From JBHGXV01 sp041920505 (lineage in GTDB: Bacteria > Bacillota > Bacilli > Brevibacillales > Brevibacillaceae): a stretch of 64,000 nucleotides of DNA. How positions within the stretch are numbered: position 1 is the stretch's first letter; each line of letters opens with the position of its first letter. Made by a program: the position numbers and the translations under genes. This document shows positions 56,471 through 64,000 of this stretch, piece by piece. Where the stretch lies: positions 6,530 through 70,529 of the forward strand of contig JBHGXV010000066.1 of NCBI GenBank assembly GCA_041920505.1, written 5' to 3'. Under the pieces are notes generated by a model that saw only the letters and a list, made by a program, of their open reading frames with translations, ran no database searches and was not told the origin of the DNA.

Positions 56471-56516
56471 AGACATTTGTGTCTCGAATGCACACAGTTT
56501 TGAACAAATCTGTTCA
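56471..56516 (+). promoter_or_regulatory. Two palindromes, candidate activator sites for rocA
   Basis: AGACA-TTTG-TGTCT (56471-56484) and TGAACA-AATC-TGTTCA (56501-56516) lie 77-140 nt upstream of the sigma-54 type promoter. Sigma-54 promoters need an upstream enhancer-binding activator; RocR is the candidate by analogy with B. subtilis rocA. Confidence 0.4.
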
Positions 56517-56592
56517 CTGATGAATCGCGCTCTCTCGCGTGTGGAATCTGGCCAAATCGCGAAGACTAGGTGAGAATGGACAAATTGCGCGG

Positions 56593-56610
56593 TTGGTATG
56601 ATCTTTGCAT
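56593..56610 (+). promoter_or_regulatory. sigma-54 (SigL) type promoter of rocA
   Basis: TTGGTATGATCTTTGCAT: the invariant GG and GC dinucleotides are 10 nt apart, as in the -24/-12 consensus TGGCAC-N5-TTGCW. The start codon is 55 nt downstream. Confidence 0.8.
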
Positions 56611-56665
56611 AGGAATAAAGATCGGTAAGACCGAACCGCAGAATGATATGAGGAGGCGAACAAAC

Positions 56666-58213
56666 GTGCAAGTAGATTTCAAAAACGAGCCTTTTACCAA
56701 TTTTTCCTTGCCTGAGAATAAGAAAGCGTTCGAAGAGGCGCTCGCCAAAGTAGAGAGCGAACTGGGCCGCGAATACGACCTGATCATCGGCGGCGAGCGG
56801 ATCAAAACCGAGAAAAAGGTGAAATCGATCAACCCGTCCAACAAGGAGCAAGTGGTGGGGATCGTTTCCCAGGCGGACCGCGAACTGGCCGAAAAAGCGA
56901 TCCAGGTGGCGGCACAAACCTTTGAAACCTGGAAAGCCGTTCCGGCAACCGCACGCTCCCGCTACCTCTACAAAGCGGCAGCGATTCTGCGCCGCCGCAA
57001 GCACGAGTTCTCCGCATGGCTGGTGAAAGAAGCCGGCAAGAGCTGGGCGGAGGCAGACGCTGATACCGCAGAAGCGATCGACTTCATGGAATACTACGGC
57101 CGTCAGATGGATAAGCTGGGCCAACGCCACGAACTGACCCGCATCCCGGGTGAAGACAACGAGCTGTACTACATCCCGCTCGGCGTCGGGATCGTCATCC
57201 CGCCGTGGAACTTCCCGCTGGCGATCATGGTGGGCATGACGACGGCTGCGATCGTCGCCGGCAACACGGTCGTGCTGAAACCGGCTTCCACCACGCCGGT
57301 CATCGCCGCGAAATTCATGGAAATCCTGGAAGACGCGGGCGTGCCGGCAGGCGTTGTCAACTTCCTGCCCGGCAGCGGCGGCGAAGTGGGCGACTTCCTC
57401 GTCGAGCACCCGCTGACTCGTTTCATCAGCTTCACCGGTTCCCGCGACGTGGGTCTGCGCATCAACGAACTGGCTGCGAAACACCGTCCGGGCCAAAAAT
57501 GGATCAAGCGTCTGGTGGCCGAAATGGGCGGCAAAGACTCGATCATCGTCGACAACGATGCCGACCTTGAACTGGCGGCGCAAGCGATCGTCGCGTCCGC
57601 GTTTGGCTTCTCCGGCCAAAAATGTTCGGCTTGCTCGCGCGCGATCATCCATCAGGATGTATACGACCAAGTGCTCAACCGCTGCGTCGAACTGACCAAA
57701 AAACTGACCGTCGGCGACGTCAGAAGCCCGGAATTCTACACCGGTCCGGTTATCGACGAAAAAGCGTACAACAAAATCCTTGAGTACATCGAGATCGGCA
57801 AAACCGAAGGCAAGTTGATGGCGGGCGGCGAAAAAGGTCCGGACACCGGTTACTTCATCATGCCGACGATCTTTGCCGACGTCGATCCGAACGCGCGGAT
57901 CATGCAGGAAGAAATCTTCGGTCCGGTGGTGGCGTTCACCAAGGCGCGCGACTTCGATCACGCCCTGGAAATCGCCAACAACACCGAATACGGTCTGACC
58001 GGCTCCGTCATCAGCCGCAACCGCGCGCACCTGGAAAAGGCACGCGCCGAGTTCCATGTGGGCAACCTGTACTTCAACCGCAAGTGCACGGGCGCTCTCG
58101 TCGGCGTGCATCCGTTCGGCGGCTTCAACATGTCGGGTACCGACTCCAAAGCGGGCGGTCCGGACTACCTGCTCTTGTTCACACAGGCCAAACTGGTTTC
58201 CGAGTTGCTGTAA
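56666..58213 (+). CDS. rocA: 1-pyrroline-5-carboxylate dehydrogenase
   Basis: A 515-residue aldehyde dehydrogenase oxidising glutamate semialdehyde to glutamate in arginine and proline catabolism. It opens [19 protein letters not shown], close to B. subtilis RocA. Catalytic residues are E286 in AEMGGKD and C320 in [13 protein letters not shown] binding is through the Rossmann region around [11 protein letters not shown]. The GTG at 56666 has GAGGAGG 9 nt upstream. The sigma-54 promoter supports an arginine/ornithine- or proline-induced rocA over the biosynthetic or PutA-type forms. Confidence 0.92.
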   Translation: MQVDFKNEPFTNFSLPENKKAFEEALAKVESELGREYDLIIGGERIKTEKKVKSINPSNKEQVVGIVSQADRELAEKAIQVAAQTFETWKAVPATARSRYLYKAAAILRRRKHEFSAWLVKEAGKSWAEADADTAEAIDFMEYYGRQMDKLGQRHELTRIPGEDNELYYIPLGVGIVIPPWNFPLAIMVGMTTAAIVAGNTVVLKPASTTPVIAAKFMEILEDAGVPAGVVNFLPGSGGEVGDFLVEHPLTRFISFTGSRDVGLRINELAAKHRPGQKWIKRLVAEMGGKDSIIVDNDADLELAAQAIVASAFGFSGQKCSACSRAIIHQDVYDQVLNRCVELTKKLTVGDVRSPEFYTGPVIDEKAYNKILEYIEIGKTEGKLMAGGEKGPDTGYFIMPTIFADVDPNARIMQEEIFGPVVAFTKARDFDHALEIANNTEYGLTGSVISRNRAHLEKARAEFHVGNLYFNRKCTGALVGVHPFGGFNMSGTDSKAGGPDYLLLFTQAKLVSELL

Positions 58214-58230
58214 TTTCACACGTCAAGCAC

Positions 58231-58267
58231 AGCCACCTTCCCCTTCGGAAGGTGGCTTGTTGTTTTT
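58231..58267 (+). terminator. Intrinsic terminator after rocA
   Basis: 11-bp hairpin AGCCACCTTCC-CCTTC-GGAAGGTGGCT followed by TGTTGTTTTT. Confidence 0.9.
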
Positions 58268-58310
58268 GTTCGAAAAGATTCATGATTCTGCTTCTTTCTG
58301 TGGCAGAGAA

Positions 58311-58319
58311 TGGTATGAT
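58311..58319 (+). promoter_or_regulatory. Extended -10 promoter of the methyl-accepting protein gene
   Basis: TGG-TATGAT, an extended -10 element, 93 nt before the start codon. No sigma-D (TAAA...GCCGATAT) motif was seen. Confidence 0.4.
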
Positions 58320-58411
58320 AATGTTAAAGAGTTATATGTTTACCTGTCGCCGGAAACGGGAATATCATCGGGAAACGTGTACTGGTGGCATCAGAAGGGG
58401 AGGAAATATGT

Positions 58412-59890
58412 ATGCGCTTTATAATTGACCTGGTTCGAAACACGCTGACGGACAAAGACGGGTTCATGATCTTCATTCTCTGGAACCATTTGTGGATAGG
58501 CGCATTAATCTCACTGCAGACGGGCACATCGTTCTGGTATGTGGTCTCGCTCGGGCTTGTGGTGACCCTGATCGTTTCGCCGTTTTATTTCATCCGCAAA
58601 GACAGCATCCTGATCCGTTATCTGGTTGCGCTGGGTCTGTTGTTCTTCTCGATTACGTTCAATCATTACACCGACTATTCCGAAACCAGTTACCAGGCGT
58701 TCATCTCGCTCGGGCTGCTTGCCGCCTATCTCGACTGGAAACTGGTCAGCTTCGGAGGGACGTTTTTCGGGCTGTCCTACATCGTCGGGTACGCTACGGG
58801 TTGGTATGACATTTTTAACGGCGGAAACACCCTTGGCGACCTGATTTTACATATTATTTCGATTTCGTTGATGTGCGCGTTTATGATTTACCTCTGTCTG
58901 GCGGGACAAGCATCCCTGAAGCAGGCGGAGTCGGCACGAAACGAAGCGGAGGAAAAAGGGCGTCAACTGGCGGCGCTGTTGGAGGAAGTCACCCGCGTCA
59001 CCGAGACGCTGGATCAGACGTCCAAACAGGTCAATCACAACGCCGAGGTAACCAAGCGGAACACGGACGACATGATGAGCGCCTTCCGCGAGGTGGCCAC
59101 CGGGATGGAATCGCAAGCCAACTCGACGGTCAAGATCGAGGAAGAGATCACTTCGATCGATCACGAGATCGCTTCGGTCAATGCCCAGTCCATGGCGATG
59201 AAGGAAGAAGCGGAACGCAACAACCGCCGTCTCACCTCCGGTATCGAGATGATGCGCGAACTGTCTTCCCAGATGGATCACATCGTCGAAACCGTCCGCG
59301 TCGCCTCGGAGACGATTTATCAATTGAACGAACGGGCGGAAAAAGTGGAGACGATCGTCGGTGCGATCAATCAGATCGCGACCCAGACCAACCTCCTGGC
59401 GTTGAACGCCGCGATCGAATCGGCGCGGGCGGGAGAGCACGGCCGCGGGTTCGCCGTCGTCGCGGACGAGGTGCGCAAGCTGGCCGAGCAGAGCGCGCAG
59501 GCGACGCAGGAGATTACCGACATTCTCGAATCGCTACGCCAGGAGAGCCAAAACGCGGTCAAACAAATCCGCGAGGGCGAAGCGTCGGTCATCAAAGGAC
59601 AGGAAATCGCCACGAATACAGCCGGGTCGATGGAAAAAGTGAAAGCCGGGATGGCTACCTTTATGGAAGCGGTGGAAGCCGTTCGTGCCAGCATGGACAA
59701 GGTGAAGCGGCGCTCCGGCGAAGTGGCCGAAGAGATGTCCAACATCACCTCGATCACCGAAGAGTCGGTAGCAAGTCTGGAGGAGCTGTTCGCCACCGCT
59801 GAATCGCAGCGTGAAAAGGTGAGCGAGATCGCCGATGAAATCCGCCACCTCAACGATTTGTCCAGCACGCTGCGCAAAACCTTGCGCTGA
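58412..59890 (+). CDS. Methyl-accepting chemotaxis-like protein with a polytopic N-terminus
   Basis: A 492-residue signal transducer. About five or six hydrophobic helices occupy residues 15-175, without a sizeable extracellular loop, so sensing is likely within or near the membrane. No convincing HAMP domain follows. A coiled-coil signalling domain fills residues 180-490, with the canonical tip [21 protein letters not shown] and [23 protein letters not shown], written here in two overlapping parts. It should couple to CheA/CheW. No other chemotaxis gene is nearby. GGGAGG lies about 10 nt before the ATG at 58412. Confidence 0.9.
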   Translation: MRFIIDLVRNTLTDKDGFMIFILWNHLWIGALISLQTGTSFWYVVSLGLVVTLIVSPFYFIRKDSILIRYLVALGLLFFSITFNHYTDYSETSYQAFISLGLLAAYLDWKLVSFGGTFFGLSYIVGYATGWYDIFNGGNTLGDLILHIISISLMCAFMIYLCLAGQASLKQAESARNEAEEKGRQLAALLEEVTRVTETLDQTSKQVNHNAEVTKRNTDDMMSAFREVATGMESQANSTVKIEEEITSIDHEIASVNAQSMAMKEEAERNNRRLTSGIEMMRELSSQMDHIVETVRVASETIYQLNERAEKVETIVGAINQIATQTNLLALNAAIESARAGEHGRGFAVVADEVRKLAEQSAQATQEITDILESLRQESQNAVKQIREGEASVIKGQEIATNTAGSMEKVKAGMATFMEAVEAVRASMDKVKRRSGEVAEEMSNITSITEESVASLEELFATAESQREKVSEIADEIRHLNDLSSTLRKTLR

Positions 59891-59956
59891 TTGCCCGCGC
59901 GGCAGGTTCGTGCTAGAGTAGAGGGGAACCAATCGTTTGCTTCAAGGGGTTGTCCT

Positions 59957-60805
59957 ATGCCGAAACATATCCTACCCAGAATCATTCATCGCCTGCCGCA
60001 AAACGCGATGTCCCGCACGATGGGCAAAATCACCGCCTCCCGTTTCAGCCGGTTGGCGATCCGTCGATATATCCGTCATTACCAGATCGACGTGTCCGCC
60101 ATCGAAAAACCGGTGGAACAGTACCGGTCGCTCAAGGAGTTTTTCACTCGTCGGCTGAAGCCGCACGCGCGTCCGATCGCCCCGGGGGAGGATGTGGTCA
60201 TCAGTCCGGTCGACGGCACCGTTTCGCAGATGGGTGACATTGATCGGGAAACGCTGATTCAGGCCAAAGGGAAAGAGTACAGCGTGACCCAACTGTTGGG
60301 CGACGAACCCGAACTGGCCTCCCGCTTTTTCGGCGGCCGGTTTATCACCATCTATTTGAGCCCGCGCGATTACCACCGGATTCACATGCCGGTCGACGGC
60401 AAGCTGGTGAAGTACACCTACCTGCCCGGCAAGCTGTATCCGGTCAACCGGCTGGGAGTGGAACACGTGGAGCGGCTGTTTGCCCGCAACGAGCGGCTGG
60501 TGACGTTTATTCGCTCGGATCGGCTCGGGTATGTGGCCGTGGTCAAGGTAGGGGCGCTGTTTGTCGGCAGCGTGAAAGTGGCCTACAACACGGCGACAAC
60601 CAACGTGCGAAAAGCGCGTCCGGCGAGCGAAGGGATCGCCGGGGAACCGTTTTACGAAAAGGGCAGGGAACTGGGCTGGTTTGAATTCGGCTCCACCGTC
60701 ATCCTGCTGTTTGAACCGGGCCGGGTCGAATGGGCAAAGGGCGTGACGGAAGGCAGTTCCTTGTTGATGGGCCAGAAGCTGGCCGCTCTCATCAACCATT
60801 GTTAA
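59957..60805 (+). CDS. psd: Phosphatidylserine decarboxylase proenzyme
   Basis: A 282-residue proenzyme making phosphatidylethanolamine. It cleaves itself at the GS pair in the C-terminal region to give a beta chain and a pyruvoyl-bearing alpha chain. Here the motif is FGST, with G245-S246, where most family members have LGST. The catalytic Asp is in ISPVDGTV and the His in SPRDYHRIHMP. The ATG at 59957 has AAGGGG 7 nt upstream; the longer frame from 59891 overlaps nothing useful and lacks a site. It stands alone, without pssA nearby. Confidence 0.93.
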   Translation: MPKHILPRIIHRLPQNAMSRTMGKITASRFSRLAIRRYIRHYQIDVSAIEKPVEQYRSLKEFFTRRLKPHARPIAPGEDVVISPVDGTVSQMGDIDRETLIQAKGKEYSVTQLLGDEPELASRFFGGRFITIYLSPRDYHRIHMPVDGKLVKYTYLPGKLYPVNRLGVEHVERLFARNERLVTFIRSDRLGYVAVVKVGALFVGSVKVAYNTATTNVRKARPASEGIAGEPFYEKGRELGWFEFGSTVILLFEPGRVEWAKGVTEGSSLLMGQKLAALINHC

Positions 60806-60817
60806 ACGACAGCAACA

Positions 60818-60855
60818 GGCGGTGAACCCGGTGTACGGCTGGGGCACCGCTTTTT
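60818..60855 (+). terminator. Intrinsic terminator after psd
   Basis: GCGGTG paired with CACCGC across a G/C-rich loop of 20 nt, followed by TTTTT. Confidence 0.65.
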
Positions 60856-60895
60856 CGCTGTCCGACGCGTTGTTTCGTCTTTTCCGCGGCTCAAA

Positions 60896-60925
60896 TTGAC
60901 GAACGAAGGAAGATTCCAGTATGAT
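60896..60925 (+). promoter_or_regulatory. sigma-A promoter of gatCAB
   Basis: TTGACG (60896-60901), 18 nt, TATGAT (60920-60925), 39 nt before the gatC start. Confidence 0.65.
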
Positions 60926-60964
60926 CAATATTATGTGGATAAAACGATTTCGGAGGTGGAGAGC

Positions 60965-61255
60965 GTGAGCGCAATTTCGCGAAAAGAGGTAGAACATGTC
61001 GCCAATCTCGCCCGTTTGCAACTGACCGAGGAAGAGGCGGAGCGGTATACCAAAGATCTGAACGCGATTTTGGAATTTGCGGCTAAACTGAATGAACTGG
61101 ACACGTCGGACGTGCCCCCGACCAGTCACGCGACCGATGTGAAAAATGTGATGAGGGAAGACGAGAATCGCCCGTCGATTCCGCTGGAAGACGTCCTTAG
61201 GAACGCTCCCGAACACGAGGACGGCCAGATCAAGGTGCCGGCCGTATTTGAATAG
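60965..61255 (+). CDS. gatC: Asp-tRNA(Asn)/Glu-tRNA(Gln) amidotransferase subunit C
   Basis: A 96-residue subunit that stabilises the GatA-GatB complex converting Glu-tRNA(Gln) to Gln-tRNA(Gln). It starts [21 protein letters not shown] and has the loop [24 protein letters not shown], both typical. The GTG at 60965 has GGAGGTGG 6 nt upstream; the ATG at 60896 falls on the -35 element. It is 29 nt before gatA. Confidence 0.95.
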   Translation: MSAISRKEVEHVANLARLQLTEEEAERYTKDLNAILEFAAKLNELDTSDVPPTSHATDVKNVMREDENRPSIPLEDVLRNAPEHEDGQIKVPAVFE

Positions 61256-61284
61256 ATGTGACAGGCGAGGAAGGAGGAGACGAC

Positions 61285-62757
<1,473 letters not shown>

Positions 62758-62763
62758 GAAACG

Positions 62764-64000
62764 ATGAGCCAGTTTGAAACCGTCATCGGCCTGGAAGTCC
62801 ACGCCGAGTTGTCGACGAAGAGCAAAATTTTCTGTGGCTGCCCGACAGAGTTCGGCGCTCCGCCCAACACGCACACCTGCCCGATTTGCCTCGGCCATCC
62901 GGGCGTGCTGCCGGTGCTGAACAAACAGGCGGTCGAGTTCGCGATGAAAGCGGCGCTTGCGCTCAACTGCGAAATTTCCCGCGAAACCAAGTTCGATCGG
63001 AAAAACTACTTTTATCCGGACCTGCCGAAAGCCTACCAGATTTCCCAGTACGACCAGCCGATCGGCAAAAACGGCTGGATCGAGATCGAAGTGAACGGCG
63101 AGAAGAAGCGGATCGGCATCAACCGGCTGCATCTGGAAGAAGACGCGGGCAAGCTGACCCACTCCGAGTACGGCGGCGGATCGCTGGTCGACTACAACCG
63201 CGTCGGCGTGCCGCTGATCGAGATCGTCTCCGAGCCGGACATCCGTTCGCCTGAAGAGGCCAAGGCCTACCTGGAAAAGCTGAAAGCCATTCTCCAATAC
63301 ACCGAGGTCTCCGATGTGCGGATGGAGCAGGGGTCGTTGCGCTGCGACGCCAACGTCTCGATCCGTCCGGTCGGGCAAAAGGAATTCGGCACCAAAACCG
63401 AGCTGAAAAACATGAACTCGTTCCGCAACGTGCAGCTCGGTCTGGAATACGAAGTGGAACGGCAAATCCAGGTGGTCACCTCGGGCGGCACCATTACCCA
63501 GGAAACCCGCCGCTGGGATGAAGCGGGCAAGAAGACGGTGGTGATGCGCACCAAGGAGGAAGCGCACGATTACCGCTACTTCCCGGACCCGGATCTGGTC
63601 CGCCTGCAAATCTCGGAAGAGTGGATCGAAGCGGTGAAGGCGACCATCCCGGAACTGCCAGACGCGCGACAGGCGAGGTATATCCTCGAATACGGCCTGC
63701 CGGAGACGGACGCGGGCGTCATCACCATCTCCAAAGAGTCGGCAGACTTCTTCGACGAGGCGGTGAAAACCGGAGCCGATCCCAAGGCTGTCGCCAACTG
63801 GCTGATGGGCGAACTGTTCGGTTATCTGAACGCCAATAACCTGACGCTGGCCGACGTGAAAATCACGCCGCAGGGCCTGGGCGAGATGATCAAGCTGATC
63901 GAGAAGGGCACGATTTCCACCCAGAGCGCCAAGACCGTCTTTAAAGAGAGGGTGGAGACCGGCAAACACCCCGCCAAAATCGTCGAGGAACAGGGATTGG
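62764..64000 (+). CDS. gatB: Asp-tRNA(Asn)/Glu-tRNA(Gln) amidotransferase subunit B, 3' end outside the window
   Basis: The first 412 codons are in the window, open to its last base. The protein opens [18 protein letters not shown] and has the zinc-binding cysteines of [20 protein letters not shown], spread over C-x-C and C-x2-C pairs. The kinase-like core includes [19 protein letters not shown] and [15 protein letters not shown]. The C-terminal YqeY-like tRNA-binding tail begins but is cut. It starts 6 nt after gatA with AGGGGG upstream. Confidence 0.96.
   Translation, partial: MSQFETVIGLEVHAELSTKSKIFCGCPTEFGAPPNTHTCPICLGHPGVLPVLNKQAVEFAMKAALALNCEISRETKFDRKNYFYPDLPKAYQISQYDQPIGKNGWIEIEVNGEKKRIGINRLHLEEDAGKLTHSEYGGGSLVDYNRVGVPLIEIVSEPDIRSPEEAKAYLEKLKAILQYTEVSDVRMEQGSLRCDANVSIRPVGQKEFGTKTELKNMNSFRNVQLGLEYEVERQIQVVTSGGTITQETRRWDEAGKKTVVMRTKEEAHDYRYFPDPDLVRLQISEEWIEAVKATIPELPDARQARYILEYGLPETDAGVITISKESADFFDEAVKTGADPKAVANWLMGELFGYLNANNLTLADVKITPQGLGEMIKLIEKGTISTQSAKTVFKERVETGKHPAKIVEEQGL

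Noticed and set aside
54356..58219. A 1287-codon open frame on the minus strand, and similar long antisense frames at 49963-53016, 61126-63969, 17542-19638 and 20034-22025
   Set aside because: They lie exactly opposite well-recognised genes (ppx-camS-rocA, pcrA-ligA, gatCAB, purL, purF/purM). Their translations are Arg/His/Gln/Val-rich with no domain, as expected for antisense frames in G+C-rich coding DNA with few stop codons.

Overview
The window (about 58-60 % G+C by eye) looks like the chromosome of a spore-forming member of the Bacillales. The gene order follows a long stretch of the Bacillus subtilis map: yeaD-yebA-guaA-pbuG, purEKB/CSQLFMN/HD, yerA, yerB-yerC-pcrB, pcrA-ligA-camS, gatCAB. 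A GerA/GerB/GerC germination operon and a CssRS-like two-component system fit this. High G+C and many GTG/TTG starts suggest a lineage outside Bacillus proper (for example Alicyclobacillaceae or another thermotolerant group), but this is inference. I saw no rRNA, tRNA, CRISPR array, insertion sequence or prophage.

Layout. 1-3.3 kb: DUF58 protein (5' end cut off) and a TgpA-type transglutaminase. 3.3-6.8 kb: guaA behind a guanine riboswitch with a terminator, then a purine permease behind an unrecognised structured leader that also ends in a terminator. 6.9-8.5 kb: M1 peptidase. 8.5-11.6 kb: purEKB. 11.7-15.7 kb: an interrupting block with a small lipoprotein, a P1-family (S58) hydrolase, an M29 aminopeptidase and an iron alcohol dehydrogenase. 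15.8-22.9 kb: purCSQLFMN, tightly overlapped. 22.9-26.3 kb: a small SpoVIF-like gene and purHD. 26.3-28.9 kb: two small membrane proteins opposite an adenine deaminase-like gene. 29-37 kb: a branched-chain amino acid ABC transporter with three tandem binding-protein genes followed by livHMGF. 37-42 kb, minus strand: GH18 lipoprotein, a fourth binding protein, CssS/CssR-like pair. 42-44.4 kb: yerB, yerC, pcrB. 44.4-48.4 kb, minus strand: gerA-gerB-gerC. 48.5-56.5 kb: pcrA, ligA, an Asp-box lipoprotein, a Ppx/GppA-HD phosphatase, camS. 56.5-58.3 kb: rocA behind a sigma-54 type promoter. 58.3-60.8 kb: a polytopic methyl-accepting protein and psd. 60.9-64 kb: gatC, gatA and the start of gatB.

How it fits together. 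The first 29 kb is a purine supply region: de novo IMP synthesis, GMP synthesis, base uptake and adenine deamination. Four of its promoters (pbuG, purE, purC, purH) carry a GTTCG-type box resembling the PurR box of B. subtilis, in two architectures: box just upstream of a TTGACA/TACACT promoter (pbuG, purE), or 8 nt downstream of a TTGAAA/TTTAAT promoter (purC, purH). The purine operon that is continuous in B. subtilis is here broken into three transcription units. The other themes are amino acid uptake and use (liv, rocA), germination, secretion stress and DNA repair.

Starts were chosen mainly by Shine-Dalgarno (SD) spacing. Promoters, boxes and RNA structures were read by eye and not folded or searched computationally.
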